A stretch of DNA of 64,000 nucleotides. Source: Psychrobacter immobilis. GTDB taxonomy: Bacteria; Pseudomonadota; Gammaproteobacteria; Pseudomonadales; Moraxellaceae. The stretch spans positions 46,731 to 110,730 of the forward strand of contig NZ_CAJGZJ010000009.1 of NCBI RefSeq assembly GCF_904846225.1. Direction: 5' to 3'. Below, in pieces: positions 1 to 9,940 of this stretch. Within the stretch, counting starts at the first letter, position 1. Every line of letters starts with the position of its first letter. Under the pieces are notes generated by a model that saw only the letters and a program-made list of their open reading frames with translations, was not told the DNA's origin and did no database searches. Made by a program: the position numbers and the translations under genes.

Positions 1-2
1 TA

Positions 3-647
3 ATGAGTGGCGCTTTAACAGGTGTATTAATGACATCGCTTGGTGTTGCAGCACCTATGATTGCATTGACGCAATCTGCAACGGCAGCGCCTGCTGATAA
101 TTTGACAGCGGCCAAACGCTTGAACAAGCTTTTAACAAATACGAAAAGTATGACGGCCAACTTCAGCCAAACGACTAAAGGTGCCAATAGCGGTACTTTT
201 TCGGGTACGATGAGTGTACAACGCCCAAATAATTTCCGCTGGGAAACAAAATCACCGTCAGAGCAGTTGATCGTGGCTAATGGTAATTCTATGTGGGTCT
301 ATGATAAAGACTTGGAGCAAGCAACCAAGCAAAATGTCGACAGCCAAGTTGGCAATACGCCAGCACTCTTACTGTCAGGCGATCCAAGTAAAATTGATCA
401 AAATTTTAAAATTACCCAGCCTTATGACAATAAAAACTATTATGTACTCTATCCAAAATCAGATAGTGCCAGCTTTAAAAGCTTATCAATAAGCTTTAGC
501 GGTGGCAAACCTGTGATGATGGTACTAAATGACACCTTGGGCCAGACAACATCGATTAAGTTCAGCAGCATTAAACTTAATCCAAGTATCAGTGGCAGCC
601 AGTTCAAGTTTACTCCGCCAAAAGGTGTTGATGTTATCAATCAATAA
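3..647 (+). CDS. lolA: Outer-membrane lipoprotein carrier protein LolA (5' end probably outside the window)
   Basis: LolA is the periplasmic chaperone that takes lipoproteins from the LolCDE ABC transporter and passes them to LolB at the outer membrane. The visible protein has a hydrophobic leader ending near an Ala-rich cleavage site (SATAA), then a LolA-type body with MTANFSQ, a FRWETKSPSEQLIVANG stretch and MWVYDKDLEQ, which are typical of the open beta-barrel fold. The first visible Met is followed by no Lys or Arg, so the leader lacks a positively charged n-region. The true start is therefore likely upstream of base 1 and this is a 5'-partial gene. A terminator hairpin follows at 690-728. 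Confidence 0.9.
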   Translation: MSGALTGVLMTSLGVAAPMIALTQSATAAPADNLTAAKRLNKLLTNTKSMTANFSQTTKGANSGTFSGTMSVQRPNNFRWETKSPSEQLIVANGNSMWVYDKDLEQATKQNVDSQVGNTPALLLSGDPSKIDQNFKITQPYDNKNYYVLYPKSDSASFKSLSISFSGGKPVMMVLNDTLGQTTSIKFSSIKLNPSISGSQFKFTPPKGVDVINQ

Positions 648-689
648 TCAGCAACGCCCATCACGATTATTGACAGTTAAACAAGTATA

Positions 690-728
690 AAAAGGACAGG
701 CCGATTAAGGTTTGTCCTTTTTTTTAAA
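690..728. terminator. Bidirectional intrinsic terminator between lolA and scpB
   Basis: AAAGGACA and TGTCCTTT arms enclose a short loop and are followed by an 8-T run on the plus strand. The complement gives a 5-T run, so the same hairpin can end both lolA (+) and the convergent scpB transcript (-). Confidence 0.8.
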
Positions 729-768
729 TCATAAATGGGATATTGGCACAGCCTAAGACAGGGATTTG

Positions 769-1392
769 CTAAGACAGTGATTTGATGCCTTCCATATCTG
801 GCATCGGAGGCAAGTCATCTAGATGACTCAATCCAAACGCATCCAAAAATTGCGGTGTAGTGTGTAGTAAGGCAGGGCGACCTAAGGTGTCTTTATAGCC
901 TTTCTCTATTATCCATCCTTTATCAAACAACTGCCGTAATATACTACTCGATAGCGTCACACCGCGCACATGCTCTATGTCGCTACGTGTCACGGGTTGT
1001 TTGTAGGCAATAACACTCAGAGTCTCAAGTAACGCTTGGCTTAGGCGTTCTTGACGCTGCGGAAAAACACGCTGTATTAACGCGCTATAGTTATCCGCGA
1101 TTTGTAATCGATAACCACTGGCAGTTTCATGCAAATTTAACACACCAGTATCTAGGCGTTCTTGTAATAATCTTAAAGATTGTTCTAGCTCTTTGGTAGA
1201 CAAAGACAACTGTTTTTTGAGTAAATTTGCCGTGAGTGGCGCTTCTGATGCATGTAATATTACTTCAATATACTTGCTGATCTCTGTATATTTGCTGAGA
1301 TCTTGCGACTGTTCATTAGTTGATGCAGGCACAGTTGCTAAAATCGATCTATGTGCCTGATTGTTTTTTATTGAATCATCACTGTCTACCAT
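769..1392 (-). CDS. scpB: Segregation and condensation protein B
   Basis: ScpB is the winged-helix kite subunit that joins ScpA and SMC in the condensin complex acting on the nucleoid. The 207-residue protein shows the family core from about residue 40: EVILHASEAPLTANLLKKQL, a second winged-helix region with LLETLSVIAYKQPVTRSDIE and RGV, then LLDKGWI-type and GRPALLHTTPQFLDAFGL motifs. The first about 38 residues are a polar Ser/Gln-rich extension. It lies 98 bp downstream of scpA on the same strand, the usual pairing. An AAAGAG ribosome binding site about 10 nt upstream supports this start. Confidence 0.93.
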   Translation of the reverse strand: MVDSDDSIKNNQAHRSILATVPASTNEQSQDLSKYTEISKYIEVILHASEAPLTANLLKKQLSLSTKELEQSLRLLQERLDTGVLNLHETASGYRLQIADNYSALIQRVFPQRQERLSQALLETLSVIAYKQPVTRSDIEHVRGVTLSSSILRQLFDKGWIIEKGYKDTLGRPALLHTTPQFLDAFGLSHLDDLPPMPDMEGIKSLS

Positions 1393-1490
1393 TGGGAATA
1401 TACTCTTTCTAATTGTGGTGTTTTCAATAACACATAAACTATCAAGTGAGTGTAATGCTTACAGGCCAAATATCATCACGGTAATCGCTA

Positions 1491-2330
1491 TTAAACCAGC
1501 CATTGTAATGTTAATGATTCAAGTTCCTTGCCTGTGGCGGACGCATTAGCATCAGTAGTATTTGCCGAGCTCGTGTAACTACTTGTATCCGTACTGACCA
1601 CGCCAATCAACTGCCGCTTCATCAATTCAAGCACTGCTACAAAACTGACGACGACGCCTATCTTACCTTGCGCTTTATCTAATAGCTCATAAAAGGGGCG
1701 TGCGCCCTCTATGCTTAACTGCCGACTGATACTGGCAATACGATCAGCAAGCGGTACCGCATCAATTTTAATGGTATGCATCTGATAGTCGGGTTGTAAC
1801 TGCATTTTAAACAAGCTATCAATTAACAAAGTCGGTGAGTAACTCGGTAATTCAGTATTCATAACGTCTTGGCTAGGCATACTGACCATCGCCAAAAATA
1901 CATCACGTTCTAGACGAACCAAATTATCTAAACGCTGACTGACCACTTTAATTTGTGCATATTCTTCTAGACGTTCAATCAATTCCGCCTTTGGATCGCG
2001 CTCATCGGTAGGCCTTTCTGGCGAAGGCAAGAGCAGCTCAGTTTTGATCGCAATCAACGTTGATGCCATTAGCAGATAATCACCGGCTAACTCAAAATGC
2101 GCCGTGTCCAGCTCGCTAATATAAGCCAAATACTGCTCAGTAATGGGCAATATTGGCATCTGTGTCAAATCAACGTTGCTTTTTTTGACCAGATATAATA
2201 AAAAGTCTAATGGCCCAGCGAATTGCTCTAACCAAATGGCAAAGGCCTTCGGCGGCACATAAAGATCTTCTGGTAGATGTTGAACTGGCGTTTGGTAAAT
2301 GCGAATAGCAGTAGTATCAAATGTATCCAT
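1491..2330 (-). CDS. scpA: Segregation and condensation protein A
   Basis: ScpA is the kleisin that bridges the SMC heads in bacterial condensin. The kleisin N-terminal signature is visible: LEQFAGPLDFLLYLVKKSNVDLTQMPILPITEQYLAYI, followed by AGDYLLMASTLIAIKTELLLP. The C-terminal winged helix contains VVVSFVAVLELMKRQLI. I start at the Met of MDTFDT (279 aa), because a longer reading would overlap the end of the upstream methyltransferase, whereas this start leaves a 5-bp gap. The last about 30 residues are a Ser/Thr/Ala-rich tail. It is transcribed with the methyltransferase and scpB. Confidence 0.92.
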   Translation of the reverse strand: MDTFDTTAIRIYQTPVQHLPEDLYVPPKAFAIWLEQFAGPLDFLLYLVKKSNVDLTQMPILPITEQYLAYISELDTAHFELAGDYLLMASTLIAIKTELLLPSPERPTDERDPKAELIERLEEYAQIKVVSQRLDNLVRLERDVFLAMVSMPSQDVMNTELPSYSPTLLIDSLFKMQLQPDYQMHTIKIDAVPLADRIASISRQLSIEGARPFYELLDKAQGKIGVVVSFVAVLELMKRQLIGVVSTDTSSYTSSANTTDANASATGKELESLTLQWLV

Positions 2331-2335
2331 AATGC

Positions 2336-2947
2336 TCAAGGTTCCTGACATACTGCCATAAATAATCCTGCACCAATATCTAAAGTATGACAAATATAGC
2401 GAGAGTTATTTTTGAATTTTGCTATGAATTCAGAAACCTCATCGCTATGAGAGAGGACATTATCTACGATAAGAACACTGCCAACACTCAATATTTTATG
2501 TAAACGTTCGGCATAATCAGAATAAAATTGACGCTCTGCATCTAAAAATATCAAATCAAAAATATCATCAGTCTCATTCAGAAAAACAAATGCGTCTTGC
2601 ACTATTAACCTGACGAAAGTATGTAAACTGGTATTCTGTAAATGTTCCCTAGCAGCATCGCTTCGGCTTTTATCTATATCTAACGATATAAAATCAGAAT
2701 GAGACTGGTGACGTAAACCATAAGCAAGCCAGAGGGTAGAAAATCCAGTTGACGTACCAATCTCCAGCACTTTATTAGGTTTTCTTATCATGGCAATACT
2801 GGCTAGAAATTGAGCAGAATCTGGTTCTACATGGCGATGACGATTAAGTCTATTCGCTTGCTCAGTGTCATACGCTTTGTCAGTATCATATAAAGACTGA
2901 CAATAAGATAAGAAGTAAGTATTGTCGAAACATTCATGCATTGACAT
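2336..2947 (-). CDS. Class I SAM-dependent O-methyltransferase (caffeoyl-CoA/catechol-type family)
   Basis: This 203-residue protein has the Rossmann methyltransferase signatures: motif I VLEIGTSTGFSTLWLAYGL at about residue 60, the acidic adenine-contacting end of strand 2 (SLDID), and DLIFLDAERQFYSDY with metal-ligand-like Asp and Glu residues as in the small O-methyltransferase family. It then has VLIVDNVL. The substrate cannot be told from sequence. It ends 5 bp before scpA and lies 27 bp after trpS, so the four leftward genes may be co-transcribed. Two near Met codons (2947 and 2941) are possible starts, neither with a strong ribosome binding site. Confidence 0.8.
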   Translation of the reverse strand: MSMHECFDNTYFLSYCQSLYDTDKAYDTEQANRLNRHRHVEPDSAQFLASIAMIRKPNKVLEIGTSTGFSTLWLAYGLRHQSHSDFISLDIDKSRSDAAREHLQNTSLHTFVRLIVQDAFVFLNETDDIFDLIFLDAERQFYSDYAERLHKILSVGSVLIVDNVLSHSDEVSEFIAKFKNNSRYICHTLDIGAGLFMAVCQEP

Positions 2948-2974
2948 TAATAATATCTACCAATACTTCATTTA

Positions 2975-4075
2975 TTATTTAAGTTTGGCAAGTGGACGGA
3001 TACCAATAGCGCGGCGTGTCTTGTCTAGCTGTTTACGGCTATGACGACGGGCTTTGTCTGCGCCCATTTGTAAGATTTCTTCCAACTCTTTTGGATTGGC
3101 CATCAGTTCTTCGTAGCGTGCGCGGAATGGCGCAATTTCATCGTTGATTTTATCAAACAACGCTTGCTTCGCATCACCCCAGCCAATACCAGCGGCATAC
3201 TTCGCACGCATATCAGTAATCTCTTCAGAGCTTGCAAAGGCTTTATAAATTTCAAAAATAGCAGAATCGTCAGGATCTTTTGGCTCTTCTGGCAATTGTG
3301 AGTTGGTCACAATTTTCATAATCGCTTTATGCATCTGCTTTTCAGAGCTTACTTGAGGGTTGAGCTCACCAAAGAGCGGAATAGTATTGCCATAGCTCTT
3401 ACTCATCTTGCGACCGTCAAGCCCTGTCAGTAGTGGTATGTCGCTGTCAACGACCGCTAACGGTAAAGTGAATAATGTTTTATAGCGATGATTAAAAGTA
3501 CCCGCAATATCACGCGCCATCTCAACATGCTGAATTTGGTCGCGACCAACGGGCACATGGGTAGCATTAAACATTAAGATATCTGCTGCCATCAGCACCG
3601 GATAGCCAAACAATCCCATGTTAATACCTTGGTCAGGATCAACGTCTTGTTTGCTGACATTGATATCGACTGCCGCTTTGTAAGCATGAGCGCGGTTCAT
3701 TAAGCCTTTGGCACATGAACAATTTAAAACCCAAGCAAGTTCTGGTATTTCGGGCACATCTGATTGACGATAGAAGGTCACACGCTCAGGATCAAGACCG
3801 CAGGCAATCCAAGTTGCTGCAATAGCCTTGGTCGATTCATGAATAATAGCAGGATCATAACAGCCGATAATGCCATGATAGTCTGCCAAAAAGAAGAATG
3901 CCTCATCGTCACTATTCTGGATAGACTGAATGGCTGGACGAATCGCGCCAACGTAATTTCCCAGATGCAGAGTACCAGTCGGTTTAATACCCGTTAAAAT
4001 TCGTTTGGCTTGTGCCGAGTTATTAGAAGTTTGGCTGTCAGAGGTCTGGTTATCAGAAATATGATTGTTATTCAT
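2975..4075 (-). CDS. trpS: Tryptophanyl-tRNA synthetase
   Basis: TrpS charges tRNA-Trp with tryptophan in the cytoplasm. The class I signatures are plain: the HIGH-box variant [13 protein letters not shown] near residue 33, the tryptophan-pocket region with [15 protein letters not shown], and the KMSKS box in [15 protein letters not shown]. The length of 366 residues exceeds the bacterial norm of about 335, partly because of an Asn/Ser/Gln-rich N-terminal extension of about 20 residues. It stands 27 bp upstream of the methyltransferase gene and about 150 bp downstream of the acyltransferase gene, all leftward. Confidence 0.96.
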   Translation of the reverse strand: MNNNHISDNQTSDSQTSNNSAQAKRILTGIKPTGTLHLGNYVGAIRPAIQSIQNSDDEAFFFLADYHGIIGCYDPAIIHESTKAIAATWIACGLDPERVTFYRQSDVPEIPELAWVLNCSCAKGLMNRAHAYKAAVDINVSKQDVDPDQGINMGLFGYPVLMAADILMFNATHVPVGRDQIQHVEMARDIAGTFNHRYKTLFTLPLAVVDSDIPLLTGLDGRKMSKSYGNTIPLFGELNPQVSSEKQMHKAIMKIVTNSQLPEEPKDPDDSAIFEIYKAFASSEEITDMRAKYAAGIGWGDAKQALFDKINDEIAPFRARYEELMANPKELEEILQMGADKARRHSRKQLDKTRRAIGIRPLAKLK

Positions 4076-4226
4076 GGTAAATCCATTATTTGGTTTATCA
4101 AGGTTTTATTTATAAAAGTTTCGTTTTTCAATTTATTATAAATTCATCGTTATTTATATGCAGGTAATATAAAAATATTAACCGTAAAGTATAGCAAATT
4201 TTATCAATATTTTTGGGAATAAAGGA

Positions 4227-5318
4227 TCACTTGTAGATATCAGTACGACCATTCGGCCCATGCTTAAAGCGGCGATGAAACCACATCCACTGAGTTGGGT
4301 CAATACGAATTAACCCTTCTAACACGTCGTTGACCCGAGTCGCATCAGCAACCTCGTCATTGCTTGGATAGTTATCTAATTCTGGTGTAATCGTCAGGTG
4401 ATAATGTGGGCGTTTACCACGTGGCAAATTATCTGGCGTCTGCCGATAGGTATGCAATGCCATCACAGCAGGTGGGTGCGTCTTGCTACCTAATTTAGCC
4501 ATACGTCGTGAGGCAGTAATAGTGGCTGCAGGCACACCAAAAAATGGCGCCATTACCCCTTGCTTTAGGCCATAGTCTTGATCAGGGGAATACCAAATAA
4601 CGTGTCCTGCTTTAATGGAGGTGACTAAACTGCGCATATCACGGCTAGAAATCTGCTTACCAAACAGATTGGTGCGACCATTATAAATAAACCAGTCGAG
4701 TAGTGGATTGTTCTGCGTGCGATACATACAGTCCAAGGCAAAAAACTGAGCACAAAACAATCCTCCCAAATCAAGCATCGTATAATGCGCCCCTATTAAA
4801 ATGACAGGACGATTGTCATTTTGAGCATTAACGAGATGCTGTAGTCCAGAAATAGATACCGTACGGGTAAAAACATTGGGCCGGAACCAAGCACATAAGG
4901 TTTCGAACACGCCAATTCCTTGATTGACAAAGACTTGTTTTGCCATCAGTTCACGCTCGATCTCCAGTTTTTCTGGGAAGGCCAGCTTGAGATTAATCAA
5001 TGTATCACGGCGACGCGAGCCTGCAACGCTATAACAAAAAATACCGAGCTTACGCCCCAACCAAAACTGCCAACGTAGCGGCAGATATATCATGGGTAAG
5101 CATATAATAAATAACAGCCAAATAGCCCAATATTTGGGTAATAAAAATTGCTTTTGAAAGGGCTTTTTATCTGCTTGCGCTGTGCGTTTATGCGTTTGTG
5201 TAATCGTCGGCGTACCAGTCGGTATGGCGGGCGACTTAATCGACGGCTTTCCACTTGGTGGTGGTACGCTACTATTAGCGGTTGGTTTGCTGGGATCGTA
5301 TTGTTCTGGCGCTTTCAT
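4227..5318 (-). CDS. LpxL/HtrB-family lipid A biosynthesis acyltransferase
   Basis: This inner-membrane enzyme transfers an acyl chain from acyl-ACP to the lipid A precursor. The H-x4-D catalytic motif is present in GAHYTMLDLGG, followed by MYRTQNNPLLDWFIYNGR and WYSPDQDYG, all typical of the LpxL/LpxM family. One membrane segment lies near residue 80 (YWAIWLLFIICLPMIYLPL). The first about 65 residues are a Pro/Ser/Thr/Lys-rich cytoplasmic extension unusual for the family. I start at MKAPEQ (363 aa), where AAGGA lies 5 nt upstream; a GTG six codons earlier is also in frame. LpxL and LpxM cannot be separated here. Confidence 0.88.
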   Translation of the reverse strand: MKAPEQYDPSKPTANSSVPPPSGKPSIKSPAIPTGTPTITQTHKRTAQADKKPFQKQFLLPKYWAIWLLFIICLPMIYLPLRWQFWLGRKLGIFCYSVAGSRRRDTLINLKLAFPEKLEIERELMAKQVFVNQGIGVFETLCAWFRPNVFTRTVSISGLQHLVNAQNDNRPVILIGAHYTMLDLGGLFCAQFFALDCMYRTQNNPLLDWFIYNGRTNLFGKQISSRDMRSLVTSIKAGHVIWYSPDQDYGLKQGVMAPFFGVPAATITASRRMAKLGSKTHPPAVMALHTYRQTPDNLPRGKRPHYHLTITPELDNYPSNDEVADATRVNDVLEGLIRIDPTQWMWFHRRFKHGPNGRTDIYK

Positions 5319-5690
5319 AATATCCTTCTGCAGCACTGTTTATGACATCAGGGCTAATAATGAAAAGTTGCTGATATGATGGGGTAGCATCAGACGCTTT
5401 GCAAGTTAGAATTTTCACAGGGTCTCTATTTTGCAGTGTTGAAGTAAATTACTCGTGCTCCAAGTATTAGCACAAAGATATGAGTATTTGACAGCTATGA
5501 ATGATTAATTTATCACAGGAATAGTTTGATTGAGACATTCATGTGACTAACACGCCATTAACAGGCATAAAAAAACCTTACAAGCTGTGACCAGCTTATA
5601 AGGTTTTGCAAATCTACACGCTTACTCAGTTCAGTTACTGTGGCTCCGAGAAAAAGACAACAGTAACAAACAGAGAAGAGAGAGCTTTGA
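5319..5690. other. Intergenic region between rpsI and the acyltransferase gene
   Basis: This gap holds the rpsI terminator (5567-5607) and the 5' region of the leftward acyltransferase gene. I see no convincing -35/-10 pair and no further gene. Confidence 0.5.
5567..5607 (-). terminator. Intrinsic terminator of rplM-rpsI
   Basis: The near-perfect arms AAAACCTTACAAGCTG and CAGCTTATAAGGTTTT surround a 4-nt loop. On the minus strand they are followed by a run of T, 84 bp after the rpsI stop codon. Confidence 0.85.
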
Positions 5691-6077
5691 TTAACGTTTT
5701 GAGAACTGTGGACGTTTACGTGCTTTACGTAGACCCAGTTTCTTACGTTCAACTTGACGTGAATCACGAGTAACAAAACCAGCTGCTTTTAGAGCAGGTT
5801 TCAAAGTTTCGTCAGCTTCGATTAATGCACGTGTAATACCGTGGCGAATTGCGCCCGCTTGACCACTAATACCACCGCCTGCAACAGTCACATATAAATC
5901 ATATGCGTTAACAGAATCAAGTAGTTCTAGAGGCTGACGAACAACCATGCGTGAAGTTTCACGGCTAAAGTATTCATCAAGTGGCTTACCGTTAACAACG
6001 ATACTACCAGTACCTTTTGATAAAAAGACACGAGCAGTAGACGTCTTGCGGCGACCAGTTCCGTAATTGCGTTCCAT
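5691..6077 (-). CDS. rpsI: 30S ribosomal protein S9
   Basis: S9 is a small-subunit head protein whose C-terminal tail reaches the P-site tRNA. The family signatures are clear: [15 protein letters not shown] at the N-terminus, [19 protein letters not shown] in the middle, and the basic C-terminus [12 protein letters not shown]. The length of 128 residues is normal. It follows rplM by 10 bp in the standard L13-S9 operon and ends at a strong terminator. Confidence 0.98.
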   Translation of the reverse strand: MERNYGTGRRKTSTARVFLSKGTGSIVVNGKPLDEYFSRETSRMVVRQPLELLDSVNAYDLYVTVAGGGISGQAGAIRHGITRALIEADETLKPALKAAGFVTRDSRQVERKKLGLRKARKRPQFSKR

Positions 6078-6087
6078 AAGTATATCC

Positions 6088-6516
6088 TTAGATGTCTAGT
6101 TCTTTAGGTTGCTGTGCAGTATGTGGATGTTCAGTACCCGCATATAGTTTCAGCTTCTTGATCATCGCATAGCCAAGAGGGCCCTTTGGAAGCATACCCT
6201 TAACTGCTTTGTGTAGAACATCTTCAGGCTTATGTGCAATCAGCTTAGTGAAGTTGGTTTCTTTAATACCGCCTGGGTAACCACTGTGACGATAGTACTT
6301 TTTATCTTGAGCTTTTTTACCCGTTACCGCAATTTTCTCTGCATTGATGACAACAATAAAGTCACCAGTGTCTACGTGTGGAGTATAACAAGTCTTATGC
6401 TTGCCACGTAAGCGAGTAGCGATTTGAGTAGCTAAGCGACCAAGAGTTTTGCCGTCAGCATCTACGACAAACCACTCATGGGTCACTTCAGCTGGTTTTG
6501 CACTAAGTGTTTTCAT
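6088..6516 (-). CDS. rplM: 50S ribosomal protein L13
   Basis: L13 is an early-assembling 23S rRNA-binding protein. The 142-residue sequence contains the conserved [45 protein letters not shown], and [24 protein letters not shown] lies about 9 nt before the ATG. In E. coli L13 represses its own operon by binding the mRNA leader; a leader with a hairpin is visible here (6517-6585), so similar control is plausible but not shown. Confidence 0.98.
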   Translation of the reverse strand: MKTLSAKPAEVTHEWFVVDADGKTLGRLATQIATRLRGKHKTCYTPHVDTGDFIVVINAEKIAVTGKKAQDKKYYRHSGYPGGIKETNFTKLIAHKPEDVLHKAVKGMLPKGPLGYAMIKKLKLYAGTEHPHTAQQPKELDI

Positions 6517-6541
6517 GATAAAACCTTAAAATTAGAATTCG

Positions 6542-6615
6542 TTGAGAGTTTAGCTGGGAACGGGGCTCTCAAAAAACAGACTGCACATTATAAGCAGTAG
6601 CGCCTACGCTTGCAA
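6542..6615 (-). promoter_or_regulatory. rplM-rpsI promoter and structured leader
   Basis: On the minus strand TTGCAA (6610-6615) is followed after exactly 17 bp by a perfect TATAAT (6587-6592), a strong sigma-70 arrangement. The roughly 65-nt leader contains a TTGAGAG/CTCTCAA stem (6542-6548 with 6566-6572). Promoter confidence is high. A role of the hairpin in L13 autoregulation is inferred by analogy with E. coli. Confidence 0.75.
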
Positions 6616-6770
6616 GCTGCATTGGGGTTTATTTTTGCCTTAGATACATTAAGCTGCAGCAATTGGTCAGTTTTTAAGCGGTTTTAGACATTTTTAGCTG
6701 GTATTCAATAATTTTACTAAAAAGGCTCATTTAAAAACGGTGGCTGTTGCCTTTGGCAATCAAGATACAA

Positions 6771-7457
6771 TTATGACGATGACAATCGATAAAGTCCAGC
6801 GACAACTTGTCCAACTTTAGTATGTTTTAAACATTTAAAACCGATTTTATGTTGACTTTTTAGTAGATTAGCATCTAAGTTTTCATTAACAGAGTTCGCC
6901 AGTTGTTTTAATTGATCGTCTAAATCTTTGTCCGCTTCTAAGTAAATCAGCGTTTCTGTATCGATCAATGAATGGCTAATCAATGCCATTAAAATAGGCT
7001 GCCATAAGTCGTGAGCATAAGGCGGATCGATAAATACAACATCAAAATGACGCTGAGTCAGCTGATTTTTAGTCAATACTTGCTCGGCTGTGCCCTGAAT
7101 GATTTGGTAAGTGGTGGCATCAACGCGCAACTGTTCAGTACTTTGGCGCAGCATGTCAACTTGTGCAGGATTGACTTCGATAAAGGTGGCGTGTGCTGCT
7201 CCGCGTGATAACGCTTCGAACCCTAGCACGCCACTACCAGCGCAGCTATCAAGTATATGAGCGCCATGAATATCAGCCAATAGCCAGTTAAATAGCGTCT
7301 CTCGCAGCCGATCTGGCGTTGGGCGTAGGCCTTCTGCATCGACAAAGCGCACGCTACGGCGTTTAAACTGACCACCAATGATACGCACGTCACCCGCCGC
7401 TACCTGTTTAACTTTATGACTCTTTTTAGGCTCGCGGCCGCTTAAGGACTTCTTCAT
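6771..7457 (-). CDS. rsmD: 16S rRNA (guanine-966 N2)-methyltransferase RsmD
   Basis: RsmD methylates G966 of 16S rRNA on the assembled small subunit. The family start RIIGGQFKRRSV...LRPTPDRLRETLFNWL is present, followed by SAM motif I (ILDSCAGSGVLGFEALSRGA) and the catalytic motif FIDPPYAHDLW (DPPY). At 228 residues it is slightly longer than usual because of a basic N-terminal tail. It begins 23 bp after the mrdA stop codon, so the two are probably one transcript. Confidence 0.95.
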   Translation of the reverse strand: MKKSLSGREPKKSHKVKQVAAGDVRIIGGQFKRRSVRFVDAEGLRPTPDRLRETLFNWLLADIHGAHILDSCAGSGVLGFEALSRGAAHATFIEVNPAQVDMLRQSTEQLRVDATTYQIIQGTAEQVLTKNQLTQRHFDVVFIDPPYAHDLWQPILMALISHSLIDTETLIYLEADKDLDDQLKQLANSVNENLDANLLKSQHKIGFKCLKHTKVGQVVAGLYRLSSS

Positions 7458-7480
7458 GGCAAATCTCGTTTACGCTGTCG

Positions 7481-9454
7481 TTACTCAGTGGTTGCCGCAG
7501 TTATTGCTGCTTTTTCTTCTAGCGCTTTTGCTTCTTTATCGCGTATGGCGTCACGTGCGGCTTTGTCAAACGCTTTTTGGCGTTTAATCGCTTTAAGCTG
7601 ATCTGCTGTCGGCGGCAAAATAGGATCGGTTTTGCGTTGTAGTACCCAGTAGTCAAATAAAGCACGACCAATAGGAGCTGCGACGGCACCACCACCACCA
7701 CCATTTTCGACCAGTACGGCAAGTGCGATCTCTGGGTTTTCTACGGGTGCGAAACCGTTAAACCAAGCGTGATCCCAGTAGCGTGGGTCTAGTGCGGCTT
7801 TATTGTAACGTTTACCCTGAGCGATAGATTTTACTTGCGCTGTTCCAGATTTACCGGCAGTACGATAGCGCGGATTGTAAGCGCGCCGTGCCGTGCCATG
7901 CTTAACCGTTTCTTCCATGGCATCATGCATACGCAGCCAATCAGAAGGTTTGCCGTTATAATCTATTTTGCCATCAGGCTTGGTGATAACCTTCACTTCA
8001 GCGGCCCCATCGCTGCTTTTTAGCAGATGCGGGGTGATATGATAGCCTTTGTTGGCTGTCATGGCAGTGGCATTGGCGATCTGTAACGGTGTTGCTAAAA
8101 AATAGCCTTGACCGATACTGACCGAAATAGTCTCACCCGGTAGCCAGCCTTTATCATAGGTATCTTTCTTCCATTTGGGCGATGGCATAATGCCTGATTT
8201 TTCATTGGGTAAATCGATACCCGTTTGTGCGCCAAAACCAAAGCGTACCATCCAATCATGCAGGCGCTGAATGCCCATCTCATAGGCCAATTTATAATAG
8301 TAAGTGTCGACTGATTGTATGATAGACGTTTTTAAATTTACCGTACCGTGACCACCGCGCTTCCAGTCACGGAATCGATGTGAATCTCCCGGTAAGCTAA
8401 AATAACCAGGATCATAAATAGTGGTATCCCAATTACGTAAACCGTAATGAATACCGCTTAAGCCTTCAAAGGGCTTAATGGTAGAGCCGGGCGGGTAGGT
8501 GCCTTGTAGCGCCCGATTATATAATGGCTGGTCAATGTCTTCTCTTAACGCGCCATAATCTTTAAACGAGATACCGGATATAAAAGGGTTGGGGTCATAG
8601 CTTGGGTTACTGACGAAGGCCAGTACGTCACCGTTTTTGGGATCTATCGCGACAATAGCGCCGCGACGACCATCGAGCTGCTGCTGAGCAACGGTTTGTA
8701 ATCCGTAGTCTAAGCTCAAAGTAATGTCATTGCCGGATACGGGCGGCTTGGTGTCTAATTGACGTATGATATTGCCATGAGCATCAGTTTCTACTGATTG
8801 ATAACCGGGTTGTCCCAATAATATGTCTTCATAATAATCTTCGATCCCAATCTTACCAATCAGGTCAGTTCCAGCGTAGTGATCTTTATCAATACGTTTG
8901 CTTTCTTTATCATTGATACGACCAACGTAGCCGATGACATGAGCAAATAATTCATCATAAGGATAGGAACGCGTCAACTTGCTTTGAATCGTGACACCGC
9001 GAAAAAAGGGTTTACGCTCACTAAACTGGGCCAGTTGCGTATCTGTTACATCAATCCTGATGGTCACAGGATCATTTTTACTTTTACTCAGACGCGCCAA
9101 AATATCAGTGATTTCTTCATCTGTCAGATCAAAGATAGGTGCGAGCAATTTTAATGTACGTTCTGGATTCTCTACTTCGTCAGGGCTCAACATTGCCGTA
9201 AATACAGGTTGATTGTCTGCCAAGATTATACCGTTGCGATCATAAATATAGCCGCGGCTGGGCGGTGCAGATATCAATTTGATACGATTTTTGTCTGCTT
9301 GGGTTGTATATTTATCATGGGCATAAACTTGCAAATAACCATAGCGCATTATCAAGCCGCCCAAACCCACAAATATTAAAATACCAAGGATAATAATGCG
9401 ACTAGTAAAAACATTATTAACCTGTTCAGTATGGGGAGTCATTGGTTTATTCAT
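7481..9454 (-). CDS. mrdA: Penicillin-binding protein 2 (peptidoglycan DD-transpeptidase MrdA)
   Basis: PBP2 is the elongasome transpeptidase that works with RodA to make side-wall peptidoglycan. One membrane anchor lies near residues 18-40 (IIILGILIFVGLGGLIMRYGYL). The PBP dimer domain follows, with APPSRGYIYDRNGIILADN, then the transpeptidase domain with the SxxK motif (PPGSTIKPF, nucleophile near Ser324) and KSGTAQ. The length of 657 residues is normal. The C-terminus ends in a Lys/Ala-rich tail. Neither mreBCD nor rodA lies beside it in the window. Confidence 0.95.
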   Translation of the reverse strand: MNKPMTPHTEQVNNVFTSRIIILGILIFVGLGGLIMRYGYLQVYAHDKYTTQADKNRIKLISAPPSRGYIYDRNGIILADNQPVFTAMLSPDEVENPERTLKLLAPIFDLTDEEITDILARLSKSKNDPVTIRIDVTDTQLAQFSERKPFFRGVTIQSKLTRSYPYDELFAHVIGYVGRINDKESKRIDKDHYAGTDLIGKIGIEDYYEDILLGQPGYQSVETDAHGNIIRQLDTKPPVSGNDITLSLDYGLQTVAQQQLDGRRGAIVAIDPKNGDVLAFVSNPSYDPNPFISGISFKDYGALREDIDQPLYNRALQGTYPPGSTIKPFEGLSGIHYGLRNWDTTIYDPGYFSLPGDSHRFRDWKRGGHGTVNLKTSIIQSVDTYYYKLAYEMGIQRLHDWMVRFGFGAQTGIDLPNEKSGIMPSPKWKKDTYDKGWLPGETISVSIGQGYFLATPLQIANATAMTANKGYHITPHLLKSSDGAAEVKVITKPDGKIDYNGKPSDWLRMHDAMEETVKHGTARRAYNPRYRTAGKSGTAQVKSIAQGKRYNKAALDPRYWDHAWFNGFAPVENPEIALAVLVENGGGGGAVAAPIGRALFDYWVLQRKTDPILPPTADQLKAIKRQKAFDKAARDAIRDKEAKALEEKAAITAATTE

Positions 9455-9940
9455 ATAAAGTCAGAGCCAAAACGGTCAGTGAATCAATAAAAGAGATAAA
9501 TGAGTAGGGCAGTTAGCCAAAGTGCGGTGAGCATAAAGGATAATGCAAAGGATTTCAATCACATAGGCTGACCTAATTTGAAATAACAATGCATCAGCTT
9601 GATTTTAGATAATCACTGGCATTTAGAGAGCAATTATAACAGAACAAGTCATAGGACGCAGTATTCAGCCATTTATTTTGTCGTTATCATTGGCTAAGTT
9701 GCTTATAGATGATGGTCATGTTTTTGCGATTGCAGAAAAGCCGTCAAACGTGTCATCTCTAGTCACAACTTGCCTAGGTTCTACGTGTGCTAAAGAGTAG
9801 CAAGTATGCTAAAATCAGGCGATTTATTTTATAGTAATTATTATGGGCAGAGCGTGTTTCTGTTAAGCCTTCTAATTTGCTAACCGTAGTTTATTAGCAA
9901 CGATACTCAACCTCCAACTTCTTTAGGGGCAAGACAATTC
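9455..9940. other. Divergent intergenic region between mrdA and the DUF445 gene
   Basis: This 486-bp stretch must carry promoters for both divergent genes. A TTGCTAA...TTAGCAA inverted repeat (9877-9900) lies 40 bp before the DUF445 start. I see no copy of the dispersed repeats and no further gene. Confidence 0.4.
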
